Assembly (NCBI GenBank): GCA_019217005.1
Contig: JAHBNG010000088.1
Span: 1-61,641 of the forward strand
From: Chloroflexi bacterium TSY
GTDB taxonomy: Bacteria; Chloroflexota; Anaerolineae; Caldilineales; Caldilineaceae
Reading direction: 5' to 3'
Length of the DNA: 61,641 nucleotides
Shown: one piece after another, positions 47,336-55,871 of the stretch
How positions within the stretch are numbered: position 1 is the first letter of the stretch
Layout: each line of letters starts with the position of its first letter
The notes under the pieces: model-generated
What the model saw: only the letters and a program-made list of their open reading frames with translations
Database searches by the model: none
Told to the model about the DNA's origin: nothing
Position numbers and translations under genes: made by a program

Positions 47336-47418
47336 AGAAATTATGAAGATATAGTATACTATAAGCCTACAGATTACAAACTAATGCCTGAAGATTGGCG
47401 AGAGCATTCCACTTTAAT

Positions 47419-47493
47419 GCTTATCCGAAAAGTTCTGTGACGATGCATGCTGCTCGAGTAGTAGGTTGGACTCACAACCACTTTTCGGATAGG
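47419..47493 (-). repeat. TCCGAAAAG-type palindromic repeat, near-consensus copy
   Basis: In reverse orientation relative to most copies: CTTATCCGAAAAG at the left and CTTTTCGGATAGG at the right, with TCTGTGACGATGCATGC and ACTCACAACCAC inside. It lies just upstream of the spermidine-synthase-like gene. Confidence 0.88.
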
Positions 47494-47532
47494 TTCTCAG
47501 TTGAGGCTGCAAAAGATCCTGGGTGACTGTTC

Positions 47533-49095
47533 ATGCGATCCTTGTCCATTCTCATATTTACCTCTGGCGTGGCAATTCTTGGGATGGAGCTTAGCGCAGC
47601 CCGATTATTGGAGCCAGTCTTTGGCAATAGTCAGATTGTTTGGGCCTCGCTGATCGGTTTAATCCTCCTCTATCTCGCAGCTGGCTCCTGGATTGGCGGA
47701 CGGTTCGCCGATCACTACCCTGATCGACGTTCTCTTGACCTATTGGTTACGCTGGCAGCGATTGGTCTTGCGCTCGTTCCACTTATAAGCCCGACCATTT
47801 TGCAAACAGCAGCTCTGGGGGTTGAGTCCTTTGCAATCGGTCAACTCATCGGTTCATTGATAGCTGTGTTGCTATTATTTAGCATACCCGGAATTTTGCT
47901 TGGAGCTGTCACGCCCTGGGCAATTCGGCTGGCTCTTTCCGATTTGGCCCGCTCAGGGCAGACTGCCGGTCGTCTTTACGCAATTGCGACAATTGGGAGC
48001 ATTTGCGGTACTTTTCTCCCTGTTTTGTGGCTGATCCCAACATTCGGAACACGTTGGACTTTCTACCTTCTTGCCCTAATGCTCCTACTCGTTGTTATGC
48101 TAGGAAGTCTTACAATGCGCGAGCGATGGATTCCATTTGTGGCTTTTCTTTTTATCCTCGGGCTTGCATATCTAACTGGTTCCAACGCAACTATTCGTGC
48201 AACATGGGATGATGGAGCATCAGGTACAATCATTTATGAGGATGAGAGCCTCTATAATTATATTGCTGTGCGGCAATGGGGCAGCGAACGACACCTTAAA
48301 CTCAATGACGGCGTTGGTATTCACAGTGTGTATCATCCAAACACGGTGTTGAGCTTGGGGATTTGGGACTACTTTCTCTTGGCCCCCTACTTCAATTCAC
48401 CACCAGCGGATGATCGAACAGTTGAAAACGTCCTCTTAATTGGATTAGCGGCGGGAACAGTCAGCGAACTGATCACCAATCTCTACGGGCCGATCCCGAT
48501 CACAGGCATAGAGGTGGATCCGCAAATTATCGAAGTAGGAGAAACCTATTTTGAAATGAATCAGCCAAATCTGCAACCAGTTGCGGCTGATGGGCGTTGG
48601 TGGCTGCGACAGCAACCAGTTGATGCAAAGTGGGATTTGATTGCGATTGACGCCTACCGCCCACCATATATTCCTTTTCACCTGACGACGGTGGAGTTTT
48701 TCGAGCTAACGAAAGTGCACTTAAGTGATAACGGTGTTCTTGCTATAAATGTTGGACGAACTGCCAATAATTTTCTCTTGGTCGACAGTTTAGCCGCCAC
48801 ACTTGCCGAGGTCTTTCCCTCTGTCTTTGCGATCGATGAACCTGGGCCAGATGGAGATTTGGGCAACTCGTTATTGGTCGCAACGGTACAGCCGACGGAA
48901 CTGGGCAACTTTGAGATAAATGTCACGCAGTTATCAAATGAGTTACCAATCGAGTTTCGTGATTTTGCAGAAAGAGCAGTTGGACAGGTGCGAAGAATGG
49001 AACGTCAAGCCGATGCAATTGTCTTGCGCGATGATCATGCTCCTGTCGAGCAGATTGTGCATCGAGTCATTGCTGACTTTTTGATGGGGAATTGA
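47533..49095 (+). CDS. membrane-fused spermidine-synthase-like protein
   Basis: A 520-residue protein with an N-terminal part of six or seven transmembrane helices (about 1-215; GMELSAARLLEPVFGNSQIVWASLIG is the typical opening) and a C-terminal methyltransferase-fold domain (about 240-510). The domain shows the spermidine-synthase-like LNDGVGIHSVYH, VLLIGLAAGTVSEL, GIEVDPQIIEVG, ADGRWWLRQ and DLIAIDAYR. Many such fused proteins are of unknown substrate. The start is an ATG after a short leader, with no strong ribosome binding site. Confidence 0.9.
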   Translation: MRSLSILIFTSGVAILGMELSAARLLEPVFGNSQIVWASLIGLILLYLAAGSWIGGRFADHYPDRRSLDLLVTLAAIGLALVPLISPTILQTAALGVESFAIGQLIGSLIAVLLLFSIPGILLGAVTPWAIRLALSDLARSGQTAGRLYAIATIGSICGTFLPVLWLIPTFGTRWTFYLLALMLLLVVMLGSLTMRERWIPFVAFLFILGLAYLTGSNATIRATWDDGASGTIIYEDESLYNYIAVRQWGSERHLKLNDGVGIHSVYHPNTVLSLGIWDYFLLAPYFNSPPADDRTVENVLLIGLAAGTVSELITNLYGPIPITGIEVDPQIIEVGETYFEMNQPNLQPVAADGRWWLRQQPVDAKWDLIAIDAYRPPYIPFHLTTVEFFELTKVHLSDNGVLAINVGRTANNFLLVDSLAATLAEVFPSVFAIDEPGPDGDLGNSLLVATVQPTELGNFEINVTQLSNELPIEFRDFAERAVGQVRRMERQADAIVLRDDHAPVEQIVHRVIADFLMGN

Positions 49096-49117
49096 CGCGT
49101 TTTGGGGATGTTTGCGC

Positions 49118-51925
49118 TTACTCTTGTACAAAAAGGGATTGATTTACGGAAACGTCAATTAATACTCGCTCATGTCCATTCGGCCAACGAACGGTTAACT
49201 TAGGAATGATCTGAACGTGACCGAACCCAAAATGGAGCCGTGGATCTTCAGATGCCAGATAGCTGCTTCCGGCATAAATTTCTCGCATGATTGTACGCCC
49301 GTCACGTAGCTGGACGGTGACGCGAGTACCTGGCAAATGGTCTTCCACATCTACCACAAGCCAGTTCCTATCGGCATCTAGATTGGCAGATGAGAAATCA
49401 TTGGTATTGTTTTGGAGGAGTACTGCCTCTCCAGCCACAGAGTTGATCGCTACGTCTAAGTCACCATCATTGTCATAGTCAGCAACTGCACTACCGCGTG
49501 CCATAAGCGGCCCTAATTCATCAAGTCCAACCTGCCTCGTCCAGTCAAGAAAGTGGCCCACTCTATTCTCTACTCCGTCGGTATTATATGTACGGTTGCG
49601 ATAGTAACGAACAAGTTGAGAATCGCTCTCTAAATCAGTGATCGGGACGCGTCCGTTGACAACAAGCAAATCAACATCCATATCGTGATCGAAATCGGCT
49701 AAATGGGCTCCCCACCCTGTTAGGCCATTCCCCAGACCGGCAATACCAATGCGATAGGTACTGTACTGAAAGGTAAGGTCATTGACGTCCCGTAGTTTGT
49801 TGCGATAAAGGGCATTAAGTTCATTTTGCCAATTCGTGACAAAGAGATCAACGGTTCCGTCCCCATCATAATCGCCGCTTGTGACACCCATCCCGCTGCC
49901 AGAGTCGCCAACGTCAGCGTTCGCTGTCCAATCAATCAAGTGAAAACCCAATCCAGCTGGATCGACTGCTTCTCTGTCCACCCAGGGTTCGTTAAGATAA
50001 AGGCGATTACGGTGTCCATCGTTCGCAACATAGAGCTCTAGATCGCCGTCGTTGTCTAAGTCGCTTAGCAATGCACCCAGACCGCGGTCAGAGCGTGTCA
50101 GCCCTGCTTCCAGCGTAATTTCTCTGAACTTTGTGAAGCCATCATCACTTGCACCTTGGTTGAGATAGAGCCGATCGGGAATGCCAAAGTAATCTTGGGG
50201 GAAATGACCAGTTGGCTTGGGCACTTTCTTGGTCAGGTCAATATAGCCAGCAACATAGAGATCGAGTAACCCATCACCATTCAAATCTCCAGCGACGGCC
50301 GCACTGTTCCACTCTGGGGCAGCAATACCCGCTTCCTGAGCACCTTGCTTAAATAGTCCGTTGCCCCGGTTCCAATAGAGCAAGTTGGGGCCGTCGGCTG
50401 TAATAAACAGATCAACCAAGCGATCATTGTTGAAATCAGCTGCAACACATCCATTGCCACGGATCGCTGCATCCGTGCCAGATGCTTCGCTGACATCTAC
50501 GAAATACCCCCCTTCGTTATGCAAAAGTTGGTTCTTCGGTAATCCCCCTTTCTGTAACCAATCCTCGACCTCATCCAGCGCATGGCTGTTGACTAGATAA
50601 AGATCGAGCCACCCATCATTATCGTAGTCAAGCCAGCAGAGTCCACCACCCATCGCCGCTACTGGATCCATGGAGAGACGGTTATGAAAGGCACCATGCC
50701 GAAAGTTAATTCCGACGGAAGAAGCCACGTCTGTAAAGTAAAGATCGGCTTTTGGTCGTGACGGTTGAGAGGCGGGTGCGTTAGAAACGAGAGAAGGCTG
50801 TGGGGTCACCGTCGTGCGGGATGCAAGCACATCTTGGTTCGGCCCCACAGATGAAAAATCAACTCGAAGGATACGACCAGAAAACACCTCACTAATATAA
50901 AGAGTGCCGTCTGGCATGGGCAAAACTGCACCTGGAAAGTTCAAAGAGTCGAGGATCGTTTCGAGCGAACCATTAGGATGTAATCGGCTTAATCGGCCAC
51001 TTTGCGGCAAATAACCACTGCTTTCGAAACAGGAAGCTCCTGTTTCGAAGCGAGCGAACTCAAGTACCCAAATTGTCCCGTCTACACCTTGCGCTACGTC
51101 AATTGGTAAGTTTAACCCGTCTACAATCGTCCGCTGATTGCGCATCTCGTCAATGGCGACGATTTGTCCACTGCCAACAGGATAAGGACAACCACCAAAG
51201 AGCGCAACATAATATTCGTTCTCTTGTGTGCCGCTGGAAACCCGCTCAATTCCCGTCGGCACGGCCTCAATGGGATTGCTTGGTCTTTGGGGATTTGGCA
51301 GTTGTTCGAAGCGATGAAAAAAGCGTGTGGTTCCGTCTGGGTTCTGTTTGGCAACTCCGTTTTCGCTTGCATCGGCAACAACAGGCACACCGTTGGCATC
51401 ATACGTCATATCAAATGGGTTGACCAGAAAGACATTGTTGAGCCGTGTCATAACGGGCGTCAGTTGGTCGGGCGATAAAGGAATTGAGGGTAGCTCGATT
51501 CCATTTTTTTGCTCTTCGTGAGTAAGCGTCAATGCCCAGAGATGTTGCTGGGCAAAGTTGCCAACATAAATCGTTGAACCATCAGGCGAGACACTCACAA
51601 GGGGTACACCTGCCAAATCGCCCGCATCGCGGGAACTGGGCAGTCCAGAAATTAAACGGCCATGCTGTCCATCCGGTTTGAGCAGCGTGATTCCTGCGCT
51701 TTGGTCGTCATCCCCCGTCCCCTCTTCCGCAATCAAAAGAGTCCCGTCTGGTAGAACAGCCATTCCCACTGGTGCCAATAGGTCGTCAAGAACAACATTG
51801 ATTTGAGGCTTTGATTGTAATTGATTGAGCACAACTGGAACCTGGAGGCAAGCAGAGAAGAGGAGAGAAAGGAATATGAGGTGAGTTGCTGACCAAAGGA
51901 ACTTAATCCTGTAAATTTTGTCCAT
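49118..51925 (-). CDS. FG-GAP/VCBS-repeat lipoprotein with ASPIC/UnbV domain
   Basis: A 935-residue exported lipoprotein (lipobox LFSAC near residue 26). Residues about 40-385 form a beta-propeller of the sugar-dehydrogenase/ScyD type (LAPVGMAVLPDGTLLIAEEG, GTIWVLEFARFE). The middle has at least seven Asp-rich FG-GAP repeats (DYDNDGWLDLYLVN, DLNGDGLLDLYVAG, DYDGDGTVDLFVTN, DYDNDGDLDVAINS). The C-terminus is an ASPIC/UnbV domain (LTVRWPNGHERVLIDV). The Asp-rich repeats probably bind Ca. ATG 51925 is chosen because the longer frame to 52003 reads into a MITE. No enzyme activity can be assigned. Confidence 0.87.
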   Translation of the reverse strand: MDKIYRIKFLWSATHLIFLSLLFSACLQVPVVLNQLQSKPQINVVLDDLLAPVGMAVLPDGTLLIAEEGTGDDDQSAGITLLKPDGQHGRLISGLPSSRDAGDLAGVPLVSVSPDGSTIYVGNFAQQHLWALTLTHEEQKNGIELPSIPLSPDQLTPVMTRLNNVFLVNPFDMTYDANGVPVVADASENGVAKQNPDGTTRFFHRFEQLPNPQRPSNPIEAVPTGIERVSSGTQENEYYVALFGGCPYPVGSGQIVAIDEMRNQRTIVDGLNLPIDVAQGVDGTIWVLEFARFETGASCFESSGYLPQSGRLSRLHPNGSLETILDSLNFPGAVLPMPDGTLYISEVFSGRILRVDFSSVGPNQDVLASRTTVTPQPSLVSNAPASQPSRPKADLYFTDVASSVGINFRHGAFHNRLSMDPVAAMGGGLCWLDYDNDGWLDLYLVNSHALDEVEDWLQKGGLPKNQLLHNEGGYFVDVSEASGTDAAIRGNGCVAADFNNDRLVDLFITADGPNLLYWNRGNGLFKQGAQEAGIAAPEWNSAAVAGDLNGDGLLDLYVAGYIDLTKKVPKPTGHFPQDYFGIPDRLYLNQGASDDGFTKFREITLEAGLTRSDRGLGALLSDLDNDGDLELYVANDGHRNRLYLNEPWVDREAVDPAGLGFHLIDWTANADVGDSGSGMGVTSGDYDGDGTVDLFVTNWQNELNALYRNKLRDVNDLTFQYSTYRIGIAGLGNGLTGWGAHLADFDHDMDVDLLVVNGRVPITDLESDSQLVRYYRNRTYNTDGVENRVGHFLDWTRQVGLDELGPLMARGSAVADYDNDGDLDVAINSVAGEAVLLQNNTNDFSSANLDADRNWLVVDVEDHLPGTRVTVQLRDGRTIMREIYAGSSYLASEDPRLHFGFGHVQIIPKLTVRWPNGHERVLIDVSVNQSLFVQE

Positions 51926-51988
51926 TTGTAGAGGGCGAAGCACCCACTGCGTGCACGTTAATCGTTGGGAACTATCTGAAAAATCTAC

Positions 51989-52069
51989 GAGTGTGTACCA
52001 CAAAGTGTGTGAATAGACACCGCTCGGTCAGAGAATCAGCTGCATTTACACACTTTGGGACACACTCCC
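51989..52069. mobile_element. 81-bp MITE (GTGTGT-CC family) in the uppS 3' end
   Basis: Left end GAGTGTGTACCACAAAGTG, right end CACTTTGGGACACACTCCC, perfect 8-bp duplication AAATCTAC (51981-51988 and 52070-52077). On the minus strand it replaces the last residues of uppS: NGRFFR-stop becomes NGRFGSVSQSV-stop. Confidence 0.9.
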
Positions 52070-52734
52070 AAATCTACCGTTATAGGCAGCAATTCCCTCT
52101 TCAATATCCTGTTGCGTCACGGCGGGCCAATAATTGTCTGCAACATAGACAGATGCGTCAGATGCCTTCCACAAAAGGAAGTTACTAATCCGCTTGTCGC
52201 CACCCGTGCGCAAGACAAGATTCACATCGGGCAATCCAGCAGTCCACAAACAGGACTCGAGTTCTGCTTCAGCAATAGTTCCTGCACCTGAGTTTTCAAC
52301 CATCAATTGACGGGCAGCATGAACGATTTCGGCACGTCCACCATAGTTGAAGACCATATTGAAGATATGCGGTCCATTCTGCTCTGTCTGTGCAACAGCT
52401 TTGTCCAAACTACGTAGGACTTTTGTTTGAGATTTGCTCGGCTACCACTAAATTGAAAGCGTATGTTGCGGTCGTCCAATTCCTTCACAAAGCGAGACAA
52501 ATAGCGCTCGACTGACTGCATGATAAACCGGACTTCACCGGGTGGCCGAGCCCAATTTTCCGTAGACCACAAAAAACCAGAGACCACTTCAATTCCGAGA
52601 TTGAAGCAGATCTCAAGAACTTTAGGAATATGTTCATAGCCAGCTTTGTGACCGGCGCTGCGGGGCAATCCACGCTGTTGCGCCCAGCGACCATTACCGT
52701 CCATGATGATTGCAAGATGTTGAGGGATCTTCAT
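52046..52734 (-). pseudogene. uppS: isoprenyl (undecaprenyl) diphosphate synthase, frameshifted
   Basis: A cis-prenyltransferase that makes the polyprenyl carrier for cell-wall synthesis. The N-terminal frame has the catalytic IMDGNGRWAQQRGLPRSAGH and ends in the wrong phase after FSGSRANLKQK. The C-terminal frame resumes with SLDKAVAQTEQNG and ends with TGGDKRISNFLLW. One missing base in an A-run near 52423-52430 explains the break (CAAAAG for CAAAAAG), so a sequencing error in a homopolymer is possible. ATG 52734 overlaps the stop of the preceding gene (ATGA). The very C-terminus is altered by a MITE. If truly broken, another copy must exist because the function is essential. Confidence 0.88.
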
Positions 52735-53786
52735 GATGGAAGTCCGTCGCAAAGTTGTTCAATTGTTGAATCAAGATGTTGCGAAAAATAGAGAAGTCTA
52801 GAATATCCCGACTCCAGGAATACATCAACGCGACTGTTGTGAAGGAGGTAATGTTCGCTCTCCACCCACAATGAATGAATTTCGTTGATGTAACGTTGAT
52901 AAACAGCGGCTTCGATCTCCGCCCGCTTTAGAGGATACCATGCATGATAGCTATGCAAGAATAAATTCGCTTGACGAAAGGTGTGTTCGGTAAAAGATGT
53001 ACGATAGCCATCAGGACTGGCGAGACACATAAACAACACTGCCCGTACAATTTCGCGTGCGCGTGACGCTTTCATCACTTTTTCCCAATCAAAAATATGA
53101 GAGACGCGATTTTGTTCATCGAAAAAGAGATTGCCGTCGTGATAGTCACCATGCGTGACGTGATTGAGTGGTAAGTTGGCACGGATATATTCATGAAAAT
53201 CTTCTTGTTTCGATGTTGTAAATTGCTCTGCCAGTGAGATCTTAAGCGTGAGTACTTCTTGCGCCAATCTGTCGAAGTCAGTTTTCGTCTTCTGGCGTCT
53301 GATGATTTCCAGAATCTGCTTCGCATTGGTCAAAAACTTTGTGTCATACCGCTTCGCCTTTTCGGTCTTTATTGGTAAATGATGCGCGTTGGCACCAGCT
53401 AGATGAAGTTTGGCGAGCATCTCCGCCGACGATTCAAGTGCACGATCAGGTAAGCTCCCCCTTTTGAGTTGACGTGCCTCAACCAGAGGAAAAAGGCTGA
53501 CAAAGCACTGATTGAGTGGGAAAAAAGTTGTTTCTAGATGAGTCTGTAATGGCAGAATAACCGGAATCTTGGCCTTGGCAAAATAGAACTTGGCTGCATG
53601 AATTGCTGTTAGATCATCTTTCTTTAATTCAGGACGATACTGTTTGAGAAAATAACGTTACTCATCACCATGAAGAACATAATTGCGACTGAGGTAGCCC
53701 TTTTGGACTGGTGAGGAATGTGTAACGGTTGGGAGTTTGTAAAGCAAGCGAATTGTGCTGAGGTTCGATTCGCTGAGTGCGCTCAC
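52731..53786 (-). pseudogene. APH-family (aminoglycoside/homoserine-kinase-like) phosphotransferase with a nonsense codon
   Basis: An open frame from GTG 53786 (GAGGA upstream) to 52731, 351 codons plus stop, broken only by TAA at 53660-53658 (codon 43, in LHGDE-stop-RYFLKQYR). The kinase core is intact: THGDYHDGNLFF (catalytic loop) and HIFDWEKV (metal-binding Asp). These proteins phosphorylate small hydroxyl compounds; the substrate is unknown. Downstream start codons such as 53420 would lose the ATP-binding lobe. It is translationally coupled to uppS. Confidence 0.8.
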
Positions 53787-53876
53787 TTGTTGTCCTCACA
53801 GAAACGGTTGGGATTCTTGATGAGTCAAAATAAAAACGCTGTAAAACACTTATCAGAAGATTCTACAGCGATTTGT

Positions 53877-54032
53877 GGGGTGGTTCATTTTAGGCGGACA
53901 ATTAGGTTTACATTTTTGCAAAGAGAAAAGATGTTTATATTTTCTACTTTGAGCCATGCTCAGGCAGAAAATGACCTCAATATAGATTTTTATCTATGTA
54001 TCAAAAGTGTAAACCTAATTCTGAACCACCCC
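53877..54032. mobile_element. 156-bp MITE (GGGGTGGTTCA family), subtype B, without target duplication
   Basis: Ends GGGGTGGTTCA and TGAACCACCCC; the sequence is close to the copy at 13465 with one extra A. The flanks CGATTTGT (53869-53876) and GGGCATCA (54033-54040) do not match, unlike the other three copies. The left side is chromosome-like DNA and the right side begins the GC-richer accessory segment. Confidence 0.9.
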
Positions 54033-54037
54033 GGGCA

Positions 54038-54487
54038 TCAAGATCGATTTCCCAAGACGTAGGTAGGAAACTTTGCATGCAAGAAACGACCGTTTCTTAC
54101 ATGCAATCTTATTGATTCAACCAATTTGGGTGTCATTGCAATTCGTACTGTTCGTGAACGTTTGCCCTCTTGGGTCATTGTTTGTAAACAGGGTAAGTCG
54201 ATCCAATTTAGCCCCATTTGCGTTGTCAGGGTTTCCCAGTGCTTTCTCACGGTCGGCAATGAGACTCCTGACTGTTCCGCTAAAGTAGCCAGAGCAAAGC
54301 CTGGCTCTTTCTCGATAAGCTCCTGTGCGGCTTTGATAAGCTTTTCTAATGCCGCCTGCTTACTTTGCATTGGCGGTTTGTCTTGACGTTCTTTGATGAC
54401 TTCTGTTGGCTGCAAACTAGGAACAGGACGCGAGAACATGATAACCACTTTCCGCCCCGTCTCATATACGATCCGAGATCGATGCAC
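54038..54487 (-). CDS. winged-helix-type DNA-binding protein, hypothetical
   Basis: A frame of 149 residues from GTG 54487; an ATG at 54439 (MFSRPVPS) is an alternative. The middle (about 45-85) looks like a helix-turn-helix: KLIKAAQELIEKEPG, FALATLAEQSGVSLPTVRKH. The C-terminus ends near the MITE. Its last codons contain a 16-bp near-perfect hairpin (54074-54089/54092-54107, CGTTTCTT stem), possibly also its terminator. It lies 22 bases downstream of the toxin gene on the same strand and may be a third component of that operon. No family name. Confidence 0.5.
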   Translation of the reverse strand: MHRSRIVYETGRKVVIMFSRPVPSLQPTEVIKERQDKPPMQSKQAALEKLIKAAQELIEKEPGFALATLAEQSGVSLPTVRKHWETLTTQMGLNWIDLPCLQTMTQEGKRSRTVRIAMTPKLVESIRLHVRNGRFLHAKFPTYVLGNRS

Positions 54488-54509
54488 GGCTTGGATTACT
54501 ACAGCGTCT

Positions 54510-54749
54510 CTATAACGAAGGTTGCTCGATCATGGTCGCTGTTATAACCGTTTCCATTCCTGTCTCGTCTATTTCATACTGAACCCATACGCCGAAGGCT
54601 TCAAACTCGTATCGCTCTTTCTTCCCCTCAACGCGTGTTGCCCAACCTGGGCGCGGGTCTTTAACAAGCGACTGAAGCATTCGGCGAAGTTCAACATTAG
54701 CCGGAAGATACATCGCGCGAAGTAGCTCATGACTCGGCTGTAATCTCAC
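54510..54749 (-). CDS. putative toxin of a type II toxin-antitoxin pair
   Basis: A 79-residue protein starting at a GTG that overlaps the antitoxin stop (GTGA). The second half has alternating strands (ERYEFEAFGVWVQYEIDE, VITATMI) resembling RelE/ParE-fold toxins, but key residues are not identifiable, so the family is not assigned. The toxin role rests mainly on position after a Phd/YefM-type antitoxin. Confidence 0.55.
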   Translation of the reverse strand: MRLQPSHELLRAMYLPANVELRRMLQSLVKDPRPGWATRVEGKKERYEFEAFGVWVQYEIDETGMETVITATMIEQPSL

Positions 54750-55024
54750 GGTCTAATTTCTCCAGGTCTTCGAGAGGCATTGATGGCGGACAATCCCCCC
54801 GCCTTGATTGCGGCGAACTGCTCGTCAGCGACCCGAGTGCGTTCGCGCTGTTCAAGCATTCCGATCCGCTTCGCAATCTTGCGCCACTCTTCGACAGAGA
54901 CTAAGACGGCGGCTTCGCGGCTTCGTTGAGCCAGTATGACCGGCCCTTGGTCTAGTTTGTCGAATACTTCGCGGTGCTTGTAGCGCAAATCGGATACGGG
55001 TAAAACTGTGGGCATATCAAGCAT
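54746..55024 (-). CDS. Phd/YefM-family antitoxin
   Basis: A 92-residue protein with the Phd fold (PTVLPVSDLRYKHREVFDKL, GPVILAQRSREAAVLVSVEEW) that would bind DNA and neutralise the downstream toxin. ATG 55024 is chosen because AAAGGAG lies eight bases upstream; six more codons are open before it. A very good promoter with an overlapping palindrome precedes it, consistent with autoregulation. Confidence 0.82.
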   Translation of the reverse strand: MLDMPTVLPVSDLRYKHREVFDKLDQGPVILAQRSREAAVLVSVEEWRKIAKRIGMLEQRERTRVADEQFAAIKAGGLSAINASRRPGEIRP

Positions 55025-55066
55025 ATCAACATCTCCTTTCATCGTCTAGTCGATGTTTACTCGACA

Positions 55067-55095
55067 ATTGTATACCCGTTATACCAATCTGTCAA
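55067..55095 (-). promoter_or_regulatory. toxin-antitoxin promoter with overlapping operator
   Basis: On the minus strand TTGACA (55095-55090), a 17-base spacer and TACAAT (55072-55067). The spacer contains the palindrome GTATAACGGGTATAC, reaching into the -10, and GTCGA-TCGAC follows it. This is the expected layout for antitoxin-mediated repression. Confidence 0.75.
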
Positions 55096-55303
55096 CCTCC
55101 GAAATCCCTCAAATTAATCAAAACTCCAGATGACGTGCGTGTGGCTGCCCGCACGGTCTTTTGCGGTCAGCCTGTAGAGATTTGACCCCCCTACCGCTAC
55201 ATCAGGTTTCTTACACTGGGAGTTTAGTCACAACAAATCCAACAAATGGTCTCAAATGTGATCGTTATGTACGGCTAACGGTTCATTAAAAAGACTGGGA
55301 CCC

Positions 55304-55704
55304 GCGGGCGTGAGTGAACGAACCCGTCCGGTTCTCAGAGAGCAAGCGAGGCAAAATCGCGCCCAAACCGTACGGGTTCGTCGCCAAATGCCCGAGACCT
55401 CATCGATCCAAACCACTGGCCGAAAAGAGAGACCCCCTGGAGTTTTCCTGAGTTTGATTTCGGGAGGGGTTTTCTGGTGGATTTCGGCCGGCACTTCGCC
55501 CTTTTCTGAGCCGCCAGGCAATCGGGCGTTTGCCGGCCGAAGCCGAAGCGCCCCGGGGAACGCCTTGTCTTCTCGTGGCCACTCATCTTTCCTTGGCTCA
55601 AGAAGCCCCTCTGAGGGATTGAGGGGAGGCTTTGGAACGCAAGCAGACGGGTTGGACCCTGGTTTGACTCTGAGAACCGTACGGGTTCGTTCACTCACGC
55701 CCGC
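55304..55704. mobile_element. 401-bp GC-rich element with 37-bp inverted ends
   Basis: The 37-bp ends (55304-55340 and 55668-55704) match at 36 of 37 positions and begin GCGGGCGTGAGTGAACGAAC. A third partial copy of the end (CCGTACGGGTTCG) occurs inside at 55368-55380. No target duplication is seen. Both strands are open over long stretches because of high GC, but no protein domain is recognised. It looks like a non-autonomous element or an insert from a GC-rich replicon. Confidence 0.65.
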
Positions 55705-55871
55705 TGCTCCATGCTGGTCTATTGCTCTTAGCGTATTTAGAAAGTCAATTCGAGAAAGGATCGTAAGTTGATGGCCGATCGAGAAGAGCGAGGAGGCTCC
55801 ATCCATTAGGATCACAAATCGCTGGGGGCATAACGAGTAAACCTGCGGCGGGGACTCTTTAGCATCAAGTT

